This document shows positions 25,025 to 33,487 of a stretch of DNA of 64,000 bases, in pieces (the stretch's first letter is position 1; each line of letters begins with the position of its first letter). The position numbers and the translations under genes are program-made. Where the stretch lies: positions 806,001-870,000 of the forward strand of contig NZ_CP117425.1 of assembly GCF_030687295.1 (NCBI RefSeq), read 5' to 3'. Source of the DNA: Pseudomonas beijingensis (lineage in GTDB: Bacteria; Pseudomonadota; Gammaproteobacteria; Pseudomonadales; Pseudomonadaceae). The notes beneath the pieces were generated by a model. That model did not search any database, was not told where the DNA came from, and saw only the letters and a program-made list of their open reading frames with translations.

Positions 25025-25660
25025 ATGGCCATCACCGAATGGCGCATGCAGGGCGTCGAATTCATTGCCTGCAACTGCAATTGGGGCTGCCCCTGTCAAT
25101 TCGACGCACCACCGACCCATGGCCACTGCCAGGCGGTGGCGTCGATGCGAGTGGAACACGGGTATTTCAATCAGGTGACGCTGGAAGGCTTGTGCTGGGC
25201 CGCCACCTTCGCTTGGCCGGGTGCCATTCATGAGGGCAACGGCAGTTGTCAGGTGTTCATCGATGAACGCGCCGACGAGGCGCAACGTCAGGCTCTGCTG
25301 ACCATCCTCTCTGGTCTGGAGAGCGACCCCGGGGCCAACGTGTTCCAGGTGTTCAGCAGCACCATGAGTGAAGTGTTCGAACCGCAGTTCGTGCCCATTA
25401 CTCTGTCTATCGATGTCGATCAACGCTTGGCGCACCTGGACATTCCAGGCGTGCTGCAGGCCAGCGGCGAGCCGATCCGCAGCCCGATCGACGGTTCACC
25501 TCATCGAGTCCGGCTATCCCTGCCCAACGGCTTCGAATTCCTTGAGGCTGAGGTCGCCAGCGGCAGTTACCAGACGCATTCGGCCCTCAAGCTACAATCC
25601 CAAGACAGTCATAGCCACCTCGCCCATGTGCACTTCACTGGCCATGGCATAGAGCCGTAA
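25025..25660 (+). CDS. DUF1326 domain protein
   Basis: A 211-aa soluble protein of the DUF1326 family. The hallmark is a cysteine cluster near the N terminus, FIACNCNWGCPCQF, followed by GHC, which looks like a metal or thiol site. No signal peptide is seen. The ATG at 25025 has GAGG upstream; an in-frame start at 24968 adds 19 residues without family support. It ends 2 bp before a DUF2182 membrane protein; the two families are commonly paired, so a joint membrane-linked metal or redox role is likely but unproven. Confidence 0.85.
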   Translation: MAITEWRMQGVEFIACNCNWGCPCQFDAPPTHGHCQAVASMRVEHGYFNQVTLEGLCWAATFAWPGAIHEGNGSCQVFIDERADEAQRQALLTILSGLESDPGANVFQVFSSTMSEVFEPQFVPITLSIDVDQRLAHLDIPGVLQASGEPIRSPIDGSPHRVRLSLPNGFEFLEAEVASGSYQTHSALKLQSQDSHSHLAHVHFTGHGIEP

Positions 25661-25662
25661 AG

Positions 25663-26451
25663 ATGGCAGCACCTCAGGTGGCGGCCCAGAGCAGGCGACT
25701 GACAGGCGAGCAGTTGCTGTTCCTGGCCTGCCTGCTTGCGCTGACCGCCCTGGCCTGGCTGGTGCTGCTGCACATGGCCCGTGACATGAGCGCGCCGGGC
25801 GGCATGGCTGATGCGGCAATGGCTGGCATGGTCATGCCCTGGAGCCTGGCCGATGCGCTGCTGATGTTTGCCATGTGGGTGGTGATGATGATCGGCATGA
25901 TGCTGCCCAGTGCCCTGCCGATGCTGCTGATCTACCAGCAGATGCTGTGCAAGCGCATGCCGGCACCGCAGCGACACCTGGCCCTGCTGCTGTTCTGCAG
26001 CGCCTATGGCCTGGTCTGGGCTGGCTTCGCCCTGGGCGCCACGGCGTTGCAATGGGCGCTCGAGCAGCTCACTTTGCTCAGTCCAGGGATGCGCGTCAGC
26101 AGTACCGCGTTGGGCGCCGGCCTGCTGTTGGTCACAGGCGTCTATCAGTGGCTGCCAAGCAAGGCGGTCTGCCTTAAACATTGTCGCGGGCCGCTGCATT
26201 TTCTTCTCAGCTACTGGCGCTCCGACGTGCTCGGCGGCTGGCGCATGGGGCTGGCCCATGGCGCTTACTGCCTGGGCTGCTGTTGGGCCTTGATGGGACT
26301 GTTGTTCGTGGTCGGCGTGATGAACCTGCTCTGGGTGGCAGTGATCGGTGCCTTCATTCTGCTGGAGAAAAACCTGCCGCAGGGACTCTGGCTTAGTCGT
26401 ATCTGCGGTGTGTTGTTGCTTGGCTGGAGCCTGTGGCTGTTGCTGGGCTAG
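25663..26451 (+). CDS. DUF2182 integral membrane protein
   Basis: A 262-aa protein with about seven TM segments. It carries DUF2182 features: an early MWVVMMIGMMLPSALPM segment (a Met-rich helix), then CLKHCRGP in a loop and GAYCLGCCWALM in a later helix. The Met, Cys and His residues in these motifs suggest binding of a soft metal such as copper, which is an inference. Translation is coupled to the DUF1326 gene (2-bp gap). Nothing in the sequence shows how the pair is regulated. Confidence 0.85.
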   Translation: MAAPQVAAQSRRLTGEQLLFLACLLALTALAWLVLLHMARDMSAPGGMADAAMAGMVMPWSLADALLMFAMWVVMMIGMMLPSALPMLLIYQQMLCKRMPAPQRHLALLLFCSAYGLVWAGFALGATALQWALEQLTLLSPGMRVSSTALGAGLLLVTGVYQWLPSKAVCLKHCRGPLHFLLSYWRSDVLGGWRMGLAHGAYCLGCCWALMGLLFVVGVMNLLWVAVIGAFILLEKNLPQGLWLSRICGVLLLGWSLWLLLG

Positions 26452-26462
26452 GGGCTGAACCT

Positions 26463-26550
26463 GTGGGAGCTGAGCTTGCTCGCGATTGCGGTGTGTCAGC
26501 CAAATCAATGCCGGCCGATCCACCGCTATCGTGAGCAAGCTCGCTCCCAC
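26463..26550. repeat. REPIN
   Basis: Inverted REP pair (GTGGGAGCTGAGCTTGCTCGCGAT and mirror) between the convergent DUF2182 and HAD genes. Confidence 0.88.
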
Positions 26551-26602
26551 AGAGGGCACCTGGCCACACAATCCGAGTGTTCTTCCTGGGGTTGTGCAGT
26601 GC

Positions 26603-27256
26603 TTATTTCCAGGTATGAATCGGCCACCCGGCCGATTCGGCATGGGCCTTCAATGCCGGGTCCGGGTTCACTACGTGCGGGTGATCGACCTTGAGCAACA
26701 ACGGCAGGTCATTGCGCGAGTCGGAATAGAAGCTCGCGCCTTCCAGGTTCTCTTCCTCGGCATCCAGCCAGTCCAGCAGCCGGGTGATCTTGCCTTCGCG
26801 GTAGGTCAGGGTACCGACGGTCTGGCCGCTGTACACCCCATGAAGCACCTCCAGTTCGATCGCCAGGATCTCGTCGATGCCCAGGCGTTCGGCAATCGGC
26901 TTGACCAGGTGCGTGCCGGAGGCCGAGATCACCAGGATCCGATCACCGGCCTTGCGGTGTTCGGCGATGGCCTTGGTGGCGTCGCTGAAGATGATCGGCT
27001 CGATGAAGTCTTCCACCCACGGCGCCACCAGATGCTCGATCTCTTCGGGCGTGCGGCCAATCATCGGTTCCAGGCTGAAGTCCATGTACTCTTCCATGCT
27101 CAGCTTGCCGTGGCTGTAGGCGTCCATCAGCTCGTTGTTGCGCCGCATGAACGACTCGGGATCGACCCAGCCCAGGCGACCCATCTGTTCACTCCAGAGG
27201 GTGGCGCAGTCGCCGTGGATCAGGGTTTCGTCCAGATCAAAAATTGCCAAGGCCAT
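26603..27256 (-). CDS. HAD-IB family phosphatase
   Basis: A 217-aa haloacid-dehalogenase fold enzyme of subfamily IB (SerB-like). Motif I is IFDLDETLI with both aspartates, motif II is VISASGTH, and motif III/IV lies in SFYSDSRNDLPLL. The helical cap follows motif I. It should hydrolyse a small phosphomonoester in the cytoplasm. It is the last gene of the ABC-importer operon (46 bp after the ATPase gene), which suggests it removes phosphate from the imported compound or its breakdown product. Confidence 0.85.
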   Translation of the reverse strand: MALAIFDLDETLIHGDCATLWSEQMGRLGWVDPESFMRRNNELMDAYSHGKLSMEEYMDFSLEPMIGRTPEEIEHLVAPWVEDFIEPIIFSDATKAIAEHRKAGDRILVISASGTHLVKPIAERLGIDEILAIELEVLHGVYSGQTVGTLTYREGKITRLLDWLDAEEENLEGASFYSDSRNDLPLLLKVDHPHVVNPDPALKAHAESAGWPIHTWK

Positions 27257-27302
27257 CAGCGTGTTTCCCTTTTCAAGATCAGCTTCAAAATCAACAAAGC
27301 CG

Positions 27303-28292
27303 TCAGGCTACCTCACACAGCGCCGACGGATCGATGGAAAGTGCCAACCGTGCGCCATCGGGGTGCAGGTCGGCGGCCGAACGGTTGAGTACATCCACCA
27401 CCAACTCCACGCCACGAGCCTCGACCCGGTAGCGAATCACGTTGCCCAACAGGCTGTGGCTGCGGATCAGCGCATCGGCCTGGCCGCTGCGGCTCAGCTC
27501 GATGGCCTCCGGGCGGATGGCGATGCGACCGGTCACCGGCCGCTGCAGCAGTTTGCTCGCGCTGTCGGCGTCCAGCAGGTTGTAGTTGCCGATGAAGCCG
27601 GCGGCAAAGACATCGACGGGCGCAGTGTAAAGGGTTTCGGCATCGCCGCTTTGTACGATCTTTCCCTGGTTCATCAGGAAAATCCGGTCAGACATGGTCA
27701 GGGCTTCTTCCTGATCGTGTGTGACGAAGATCGTGGTCAGGCCCAATTCACGCTGGATCTGTCGGATCTGTTCGCGCAAGTGCTTGCGAATCCGCGCATC
27801 CAGGGCTGACAGTGGCTCGTCCAGCAGCAACAGGCGCGGCCGCGTGACCAGGGAGCGGGCAAGGGCGACGCGCTGGCATTGGCCGCCGGAGAGTTGATGG
27901 GGATAGCGGGCAGCAAAATCGTGCAGCTCCACCAGGCGCAGGATCTCCAGCACGCGCTGGCGACTGTCCGAGGCGTCTACCTTTTGCATGCGCAGGCCGA
28001 AGGCGACGTTTTGCTCCACGGTCATGTTCGGGAACAAGGCGTAGCTCTGGAAGACCATGCCGATGCCGCGTTTCTGCGGGCTCAGCGGGACGATGTCCTG
28101 CCCGTCGAGGATGATCTGGCCGGCATCCACCGCGGTCAGGCCGGCGATGCAGCGCAGCAGCGTGGATTTGCCGCAACCGGAAGGGCCGAGCAGGGTGACG
28201 AACTCGCCCTTGCCGATCTCGCAGTTGATGTCGCTGAACACCGGTGTGCCGGCATAGCTTTTTTGCAGGTGTTGGACGCTGACGTAGCTCAT
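27303..28292 (-). CDS. ABC importer ATPase
   Basis: A 329-aa ATPase of the spermidine/Fe3+/phosphonate-type importers. Walker A is GPSGCGKST, the Q-loop is FQSYALF, the signature is LSGGQCQR, Walker B is LLLLDEPLSALD and the switch histidine is in VTHDQEEA. Residues about 240-329 form a C-terminal TOBE-like regulatory domain. The cysteine in the signature (LSGGQCQR rather than LSGGQQQR) is mildly unusual. Its ATG overlaps the stop of the upstream permease gene (ATGA). Confidence 0.93.
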   Translation of the reverse strand: MSYVSVQHLQKSYAGTPVFSDINCEIGKGEFVTLLGPSGCGKSTLLRCIAGLTAVDAGQIILDGQDIVPLSPQKRGIGMVFQSYALFPNMTVEQNVAFGLRMQKVDASDSRQRVLEILRLVELHDFAARYPHQLSGGQCQRVALARSLVTRPRLLLLDEPLSALDARIRKHLREQIRQIQRELGLTTIFVTHDQEEALTMSDRIFLMNQGKIVQSGDAETLYTAPVDVFAAGFIGNYNLLDADSASKLLQRPVTGRIAIRPEAIELSRSGQADALIRSHSLLGNVIRYRVEARGVELVVDVLNRSAADLHPDGARLALSIDPSALCEVA

Positions 28293-29089
28293 TGGCTTTT
28301 GTCCTTGTTCAAGATGTTGGCCGCCCAGGTCAGGACCAGTACGAAGAAAAAGTAGGAAATCACCAGGGCACTGGTGAAATGGCCGCTGCTGTTGCGCATG
28401 TTGTTCAGGTAGACCTGCAGGGTTTCATAGCGGGTGCCGACGAGGATGTTGGCGAACACGAATTCGCCGAACAGGAACGAGAAGGACAGCAGCAGCGCCA
28501 CCATCAGGCCCTTGCGCAGGTTCGGCAGCACCACCAGGAACGCCGCCTGGAAGGTGCTGGCGCCGAGCAGTTGGGCGGCGTCCATCAGGTCGCGCAGGTT
28601 GATGGCTTGCAGGTTGTTGGTGATCGCCCGGTACATGAACGGCAGGGCGACGGTGAAGTAGCAACCGATCAGGATCCACGGCGTACCGACCATCGCCAGC
28701 GGCCCGGAACCATAGAGTTGCAACAGCCCCACCGACGACACCACCGGCGGCACCGCGAAGGGCAGCAGGATGAGGATGTTCATCAGTGCGTCGAGCTTGG
28801 GGAAGTGGTAATGCACCACGAACAGCAGCGGCAGGATCAACACCACCGAGAGCACCAGCGCACCGACGCAGACCAGCAGCGATTGACCGAAGGCGTGGAG
28901 AAAACGCGGATCGCTCCACAACTGCACATACCATTTGAAGGTGAAGCCGCTGGGCAGCACGGTGGCCGACCAACTGCTGGCGATGGAGTAGACCAGCGTG
29001 CCGGCCAGGGGCAGCAGCAGGATGGCGAACAGCAGGTACACCACCGCCCGATGATAGAGCCCGACGGAGCCCGGTTCAGCGCGAGACAT
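28289..29089 (-). CDS. ABC importer permease (second subunit)
   Basis: A 266-aa binding-protein-dependent permease with about six TM helices. The EAA-type loop contacting the ATPase is around residues 160-185 (DAAQLLGASTFQAAFLVVLP). It pairs with the permease encoded upstream to form the heteromeric channel. Its start overlaps the end of that gene by 14 bp, so translation is coupled. Confidence 0.9.
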   Translation of the reverse strand: MSRAEPGSVGLYHRAVVYLLFAILLLPLAGTLVYSIASSWSATVLPSGFTFKWYVQLWSDPRFLHAFGQSLLVCVGALVLSVVLILPLLFVVHYHFPKLDALMNILILLPFAVPPVVSSVGLLQLYGSGPLAMVGTPWILIGCYFTVALPFMYRAITNNLQAINLRDLMDAAQLLGASTFQAAFLVVLPNLRKGLMVALLLSFSFLFGEFVFANILVGTRYETLQVYLNNMRNSSGHFTSALVISYFFFVLVLTWAANILNKDKSQ

Positions 29090-29912
29090 GGTAGCTCCTC
29101 TTGAGCAGCAACTGATGGACGATGGTCACCACGGTCATCAACGCCACCAGCACCACGGCCAGGGCGCTGGCCAGGTTCGGGTCGAGGGAAATGTCGCCGG
29201 AGACCATGGCGGCGATGCGGATCGGCAGTACGTTGAAGTTGCCGGTGGTCAACGCGTAGACCGTGGCATAGGCACCGAGGGCGTTGGCCAGCAGGATCAC
29301 GAAGGTGCCCAGTAGCGCCGGGGTCAGCACCGGCAAGCCGATGTGCCGCCAGAACTGCCAGCCGCTGGCGCCGAGCAACTCGGCGGATTCGCGCCAGTCT
29401 TCGCGCAGGGCGTCGAAAGCCGGGTAGAGCAGCAGCACGCCCAAGGGAATCTGGAAGTAGGTGTAGAGGATGATCAGCCCGGTTTTCGAATACAGGTTGA
29501 AATCCTCGATGATCCCCGCCTGGTTGAGCATGATTGTGATGCTGCCGTTGAACCCCAGCAAAATGATGAAGGCGAAGGCCAGGGGCACGCCGGCGAAGTT
29601 GCTGGTCATGTTGGCGAAGGCATTGACGAAGTTGCGCAGCCGCGAATCCACACGGCGCAGTGAATAGCTGCCGAGCACGGCGATGACGATGCCGAACACA
29701 CTGGACCAGAAGCTGATCTCCAGGCTGTGCTGGATCGCTTGCAGGTAGAACTTGGAACTGAAGATCTTGCTGAAGTTGGCCAGGCCCCAGCCGAACTCTT
29801 CCGATTCCAGGCTGTTGACCAGCACCCAGAGCAGCGGGGCGATCTGGAACACGATGAAGAAAATCGCGAAGGGCACCAGGCACAACGCTGCCAGCCATTT
29901 GCCGCGCGTCAT
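29076..29912 (-). CDS. ABC importer permease (first subunit)
   Basis: A 278-aa permease with six or more TM helices and an EAA loop near ESAELLGASGWQFWRHIGLP. I chose the ATG at 29912 (MTRGKWLAALCLV); an in-frame extension to 29987 would run back into the phosphatase gene and is basic and non-conserved. With this start there are 5 bp between the phosphatase stop and the permease start. Confidence 0.88.
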   Translation of the reverse strand: MTRGKWLAALCLVPFAIFFIVFQIAPLLWVLVNSLESEEFGWGLANFSKIFSSKFYLQAIQHSLEISFWSSVFGIVIAVLGSYSLRRVDSRLRNFVNAFANMTSNFAGVPLAFAFIILLGFNGSITIMLNQAGIIEDFNLYSKTGLIILYTYFQIPLGVLLLYPAFDALREDWRESAELLGASGWQFWRHIGLPVLTPALLGTFVILLANALGAYATVYALTTGNFNVLPIRIAAMVSGDISLDPNLASALAVVLVALMTVVTIVHQLLLKRSYHVSR

Positions 29913-29917
29913 GGCGT

Positions 29918-30724
29918 TCACTTGAGTAACTCCTGGCAATAGGGTTTGTCGTGGTCGACGCCGAGCAATTGGCAAATGGTGCCGCACAGTTCGGTCTGCC
30001 TCGGCGCGGCAGCGGGATCGAGACTGAAGCCGTCACCCAGGACGAACAGCGGCACTTCCCGTTCTTCGGCCAGCAGGCCGTTGTGGGAACGGTCGCTGTT
30101 CATGCCGTGGTCGGAGGTCACTAGCACCTGGTAACCGGCATCGAGCCAGGCTTGCAGGTAGACCGCCAGGTTGATATCGGCCGAGCGCGCACTGTTGCGG
30201 TATTGCGGGGTGTCGAGGCCGTGCTTGTGGCCGGCGTCGTCGATGTTCATTGGATGCACCAGCAAAAAGTTCGGCAAGTAGCGCTGGCGCAGGTGTTCGG
30301 CATCGGCGAACAGGTGGGAATCGGGGTAGTGGTCATTCCAATAGAAATGCCCGTACTGGATCGGCAGGTCGGGGTTGTCGGTGTGACGATCGCGACCGGC
30401 GACGAAGGGCGAGACGTTGTAGAGCTCGCTGACCCAGTGGTACGCCGCGGCCGCCGTGCTCAAGCCGGCCTGGGTGGCATAGTGGAAAATGCTGCGCTGG
30501 TTCGACAGGCGCGTGACGTTGTTGTGCACGATCCCGCTGTCGATGGGCACGACGCCAGTGAGGATGCATTCGTAGAGCGGGCGGGACAGGGCGGGCAACT
30601 CACATTCCAGTTTGTAGAGGGCCGCGCGTCCTGCGCCGACGTAAGCCTGCAAATGCCCCATGGCATGCCGGGCGACCTCATGGTTGAGACCGTCGAGCAC
30701 CACCAGGATGACGTTGTGCTTCAT
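29918..30724 (-). CDS. Alkaline phosphatase-superfamily hydrolase
   Basis: A 268-aa protein of the alkaline phosphatase/nucleotide pyrophosphatase superfamily. Metal ligands are visible in VVLDGLNHEV near residue 10, in NIDDAGHKHGLD (the DxxxHxHG pattern) and in TSDHGMNSD. The expected nucleophile Ser/Thr lies in the PALSRPLYECILTG region. No signal peptide, so it is cytoplasmic and acts on a substrate after import. Its place inside the ABC operon and the terminal HAD phosphatase point to a phosphate- or phosphonate-containing compound; the exact substrate is not shown. Confidence 0.85.
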   Translation of the reverse strand: MKHNVILVVLDGLNHEVARHAMGHLQAYVGAGRAALYKLECELPALSRPLYECILTGVVPIDSGIVHNNVTRLSNQRSIFHYATQAGLSTAAAAYHWVSELYNVSPFVAGRDRHTDNPDLPIQYGHFYWNDHYPDSHLFADAEHLRQRYLPNFLLVHPMNIDDAGHKHGLDTPQYRNSARSADINLAVYLQAWLDAGYQVLVTSDHGMNSDRSHNGLLAEEREVPLFVLGDGFSLDPAAAPRQTELCGTICQLLGVDHDKPYCQELLK

Positions 30725-30795
30725 GGGTACCGGGACTCCGGGCAGATACCAGAAAACTCGGATCCTTCAGGAACCTGATGTGGGCGCGAGCTTCT

Positions 30796-30883
30796 GTGGG
30801 AGCGAGCTTGCTCGCGATAGCGGTGTATCAGTCAACCTCAATGCTGACTGATCCGCTGCCATCGCGAGCAAGCTCGCTCCCAC
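30796..30883. repeat. REPIN inside the ABC operon
   Basis: A full inverted REP pair between the binding-protein gene and the phosphatase gene, followed by an extra half copy (GCTCCCAC). It may limit read-through or stabilise the upstream mRNA, giving more binding protein than permease. Confidence 0.88.
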
Positions 30884-30938
30884 AGGGCCTGCTCCCACAG
30901 TTGGATTGCCAGTGGATAGCCGAGCGGGCGCTAGCGCC

Positions 30939-32006
30939 TCACTTCATCTCGACGATGACTTGTTCATTCCACTGCTGCGGCAGTGCCTTGGAAGTCTTCT
31001 CCCACGCATCCGCATCCTTGATCGGGGTCACGCCTTTGTACTGCTCGTTCGGCAGCAGCTTGGCCTGGACCTCTGCCGGCAGTTTCAAGTGCTCGGCGCG
31101 GATCGGACGGGCGTTGCCCTTGGCCAGGTTGATCTGGCCGGCGTCGCTGAAGATGTACTCACGGGCCAGCTTGGCGGCGTTCGGGTGCTTGGCGTATTTG
31201 TTGATGATGGTGGTGTAGCCGGAAATGACCGAGCCGTCGGACGGAATCAGCACGACGTAATCATCCGGATTGGCCATCTTGGCCTTGTAGCTCAGGCCGT
31301 TGAAATCCCAGACCACGCCGACTTCGACTTCACCTTTTTCCATCGTGGCGATGGTCGGGTTGGCCATGGACAGGCGCCCTTGCTTGGCGATTTCGGCGAA
31401 CATCAACAGCGCCGGCTGAACGTTTTTCTCGTCGCCACCGTTGGCCAGGGCCGCAGCCAGCACGCCGTTGGCGGCTTGGGCGGCGGTGCTCACGTCACCG
31501 ATGGAAACTTTGTATTTGCCGGTCTTCAGGTCACCCCATTTGGTCGGCACTTCGGAACCGTGCAGCAGCTTCTTGTTGACGATGAAGGCGATGGTGCCGG
31601 TGTAGGCCAATGCCCAGTTGCCGTCCTTGTCCTTGGCCCAGGCGGGGACCTGTTCCCAGGTGCTTGGCTTGTACGGCTGGACCACGCCCTGTTTGACCGC
31701 GATCGGGCCGAACGCCGCGCCGACGTCACCGATGTCGGCGCTGGCGTTGTCTTTTTCGGCGGCGAACTTGGCGATTTCCTGGGCCGAGCTCATGTCGGTG
31801 TCGATGTGTTTCAAGCCATAGATCTTGGCCAGGTCGTCCCAGGTGCCTTTCCAGTTTGCCCAGTCATCGGGCATGCCGACGCTGTTCACGGCGCCTTCCG
31901 CTTTCGCAGCGGCTTCCAACGTTTTCAGATCGGTGTCAGCGGCCATGGCGGCGGTGCACATGGCAATGGTCGAGCCTAACAGTGATGCCAGGAAAAGCTG
32001 TTTCAT
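30939..32006 (-). CDS. ABC importer periplasmic binding protein
   Basis: A 355-aa protein with a Sec signal peptide (residues about 1-22, cleavage near AAMAADT). The mature part has the class-2 solute-binding fold of the Fe3+/spermidine/2-aminoethylphosphonate group, with GEVEVGVVWDFNGLSYKA and FSDAGQINLAKGNARPI. It delivers substrate to the two permeases encoded downstream. It is the first gene of the operon, with SD GGAG before ATG 32006 and a TGGTCTAG operator (32051-32063) just upstream. Confidence 0.9.
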   Translation of the reverse strand: MKQLFLASLLGSTIAMCTAAMAADTDLKTLEAAAKAEGAVNSVGMPDDWANWKGTWDDLAKIYGLKHIDTDMSSAQEIAKFAAEKDNASADIGDVGAAFGPIAVKQGVVQPYKPSTWEQVPAWAKDKDGNWALAYTGTIAFIVNKKLLHGSEVPTKWGDLKTGKYKVSIGDVSTAAQAANGVLAAALANGGDEKNVQPALLMFAEIAKQGRLSMANPTIATMEKGEVEVGVVWDFNGLSYKAKMANPDDYVVLIPSDGSVISGYTTIINKYAKHPNAAKLAREYIFSDAGQINLAKGNARPIRAEHLKLPAEVQAKLLPNEQYKGVTPIKDADAWEKTSKALPQQWNEQVIVEMK

Positions 32007-32050
32007 CCGAAGCTCCTATGGGCGTTTTCAACGCTGCGATTGCGGTTGTG

Positions 32051-32063
32051 TTGGTCTAGGTCA
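32051..32063. promoter_or_regulatory. UTRA/HutC-type operator before the binding-protein gene
   Basis: TTGGTCTAGGTCA is a near-palindrome of the TGGTCTAGACCA type bound by GntR/HutC regulators such as DasR. It is 45 bp upstream of the binding-protein start. Confidence 0.6.
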
Positions 32064-32292
32064 GCAATACCTGAGCCAATGTAGGCGAGCCCTGTGACAT
32101 TTTGATGTCGGTGTCGCAGGGGGCGGGAAATGCCTGGCTCGTGGAGATTGGCTGCGAATTAAGCGTAGACCATGGTTAAACAGCTGATCTGCAAGGACTT
32201 GGCCGTTAATTTGCACGCTCGAAAAACGACCGTTCGGCGGCTCTGTCATCTGCCAGTCATGTGCAGTGCCTAGGCTTGTTGGACCCAGAAGC

Positions 32293-32313
32293 GGATCGAC
32301 GGACCGTCGATCC
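32293..32313. repeat. Perfect 21-bp inverted repeat in the divergent promoter region
   Basis: GGATCGACGG-A-CCGTCGATCC, two 10-bp arms around one base. It lies 43 bp upstream of the regulator start. It could be a second protein site or a short hairpin. The rest of 32007-32355 contains only the two operators and one half site (TAGACCA near 32165). Confidence 0.6.
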
Positions 32314-32328
32314 TGCCCCGAAACAGTG

Positions 32329-32342
32329 CTGGTCTAGTCCAG
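32329..32342. promoter_or_regulatory. UTRA/HutC-type operator before the regulator gene
   Basis: CTGGTCTAGTCCAG is a 14-bp near-perfect palindrome of the same type as 32051-32063. It ends 13 bp before the regulator start codon, a good position for autorepression. Confidence 0.65.
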
Positions 32343-32355
32343 ATAGGTAACGTTG

Positions 32356-33084
32356 ATGCGCATCGATGCAACCAAAGCGGTGACAGCCATCGGACAGGTC
32401 CTGCAAGAGCAACTCGATCACGGGTTGCTGGCGCCCGGCAGCAAGTTGCCGGCCGAGCGCAAGCTCAGTGAATTGTTCGGGACCACGCGGATTACCGTGC
32501 GCGAGGCGTTGTTGCAGCTCGAAGCCCAGGGGCAGATCTATCGGGAAGAGCGCCGGGGCTGGTTCGTCTCGCCGCCGCGCCTGGCCTACAACCTGATGCA
32601 GCGCAGCCATTTTCACGCCATGGTCGCGGCCCAGGGGCGTGTGCCTTCTACCCAAGTGATCTCGGCGCGCTTGCAACCGGCTTCGGCGGCAGTGTGTGCC
32701 TGGTTGCAACTGCCGGCGTTGTCCAGCGTGATCCAGATCTGCCGCGTACGACGCATCGATGAGCGGCTGGTGCTGTATGTCGAGCACTACCTGAACCCAC
32801 AGTATTTTCCGGACATCCTCGAATTCGACCTCAACCAGTCCATCACCGAGCTGTACGCCCGCCATTACGACCTGCACTACGGCCGGGTGAAGTTCGAGAT
32901 CGTGCCCACCTCTTTACAGCCGGAAGCGGCAGCGGCGTTGAGAGTTTCGGTGGGCAGCCCCGGGCTGCGCATCGCGCGGGTCAACTATGACCAGCACCAG
33001 CGGCTGATCGACTGCGACCTGGAGTTCTGGCGACACGATGCGATCCATGTCGGCGTGGATGTGCCGGAGCAAGCGCCGGTTTGA
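32356..33084 (+). CDS. GntR-family regulator with UTRA domain
   Basis: A 242-aa regulator. The N-terminal winged helix has LLAPGSKLPAERKLSELFGTTRITVREAL; the C-terminal UTRA ligand domain covers residues about 90-235 (STQVISARLQPASAAV, FEIVPTSLQPEAAAAL). HutC/UTRA proteins sense small metabolites and release TGGTCTAGACCA-type operators. It is divergent from the ABC operon and two matching palindromes lie in the shared promoter region, so it is the likely local repressor. ATG 32356 is preferred to TTG 32353. Confidence 0.9.
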   Translation: MRIDATKAVTAIGQVLQEQLDHGLLAPGSKLPAERKLSELFGTTRITVREALLQLEAQGQIYREERRGWFVSPPRLAYNLMQRSHFHAMVAAQGRVPSTQVISARLQPASAAVCAWLQLPALSSVIQICRVRRIDERLVLYVEHYLNPQYFPDILEFDLNQSITELYARHYDLHYGRVKFEIVPTSLQPEAAAALRVSVGSPGLRIARVNYDQHQRLIDCDLEFWRHDAIHVGVDVPEQAPV

Positions 33085-33091
33085 GGCAGGT

Positions 33092-33265
33092 TCAGAGCGA
33101 CTCGTTGAGCTTGCCCAGGATCTTGATCACTACCGTGGCGAGGATCAGCAGCATGCCGATCCACATGGCAAAGACCCCGAAGTTCTTGTCACGGAAGTTG
33201 AAGCCGATGGCCAGCAGGATCATGCCGGCGATGATGGGCACCAGCATGGCGTTGAACGAAGACAT
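33092..33265 (-). CDS. Small two-helix membrane protein
   Basis: A protein of 57 aa (from MSSFNAMLVP). It has two TM helices (residues about 6-21 and 29-48) joined by a short charged turn, FNFRDKN, and ends with a basic/acidic tail KILGKLNESL. No known function. It is convergent with the UTRA regulator (7 bp apart). Start codons at 33274 and 33265 are both possible; neither has a strong ribosome site. Confidence 0.55.
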   Translation of the reverse strand: MSSFNAMLVPIIAGMILLAIGFNFRDKNFGVFAMWIGMLLILATVVIKILGKLNESL

Positions 33266-33376
33266 CGAGATCATGACGACGGCCTTGTCGGGGAGGGATA
33301 AGGACAGTCTAGTTGGGGTTTGGCTGGGGGGGCTGATGTATGTCAGCACACCCCTCAATCCCGAGGCGAGCGCTGT

Positions 33377-33462
33377 GTGGGAGCAAAGCTTGCTCGCGAT
33401 GAAGGTGACTCGATTTCTGGAAAAATCGCATCACCTTCATCGCGGGCAAGCCTTGCTCCCAC
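33377..33462. repeat. REPIN
   Basis: Inverted REP pair with GTGGGAGCAAAGCTTGCTCGCGAT and its mirror, just downstream of apeB on its 3' side. Confidence 0.88.
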
Positions 33463-33487
33463 AGGGTTCATCATGCCTTCTGGGTGG

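Noticed and set aside
28837..30036. Open frame of 399 codons spanning permease genes on the same strand
   Set aside because: It overlaps three well-supported genes out of frame and reads as arginine- and alanine-rich noise.
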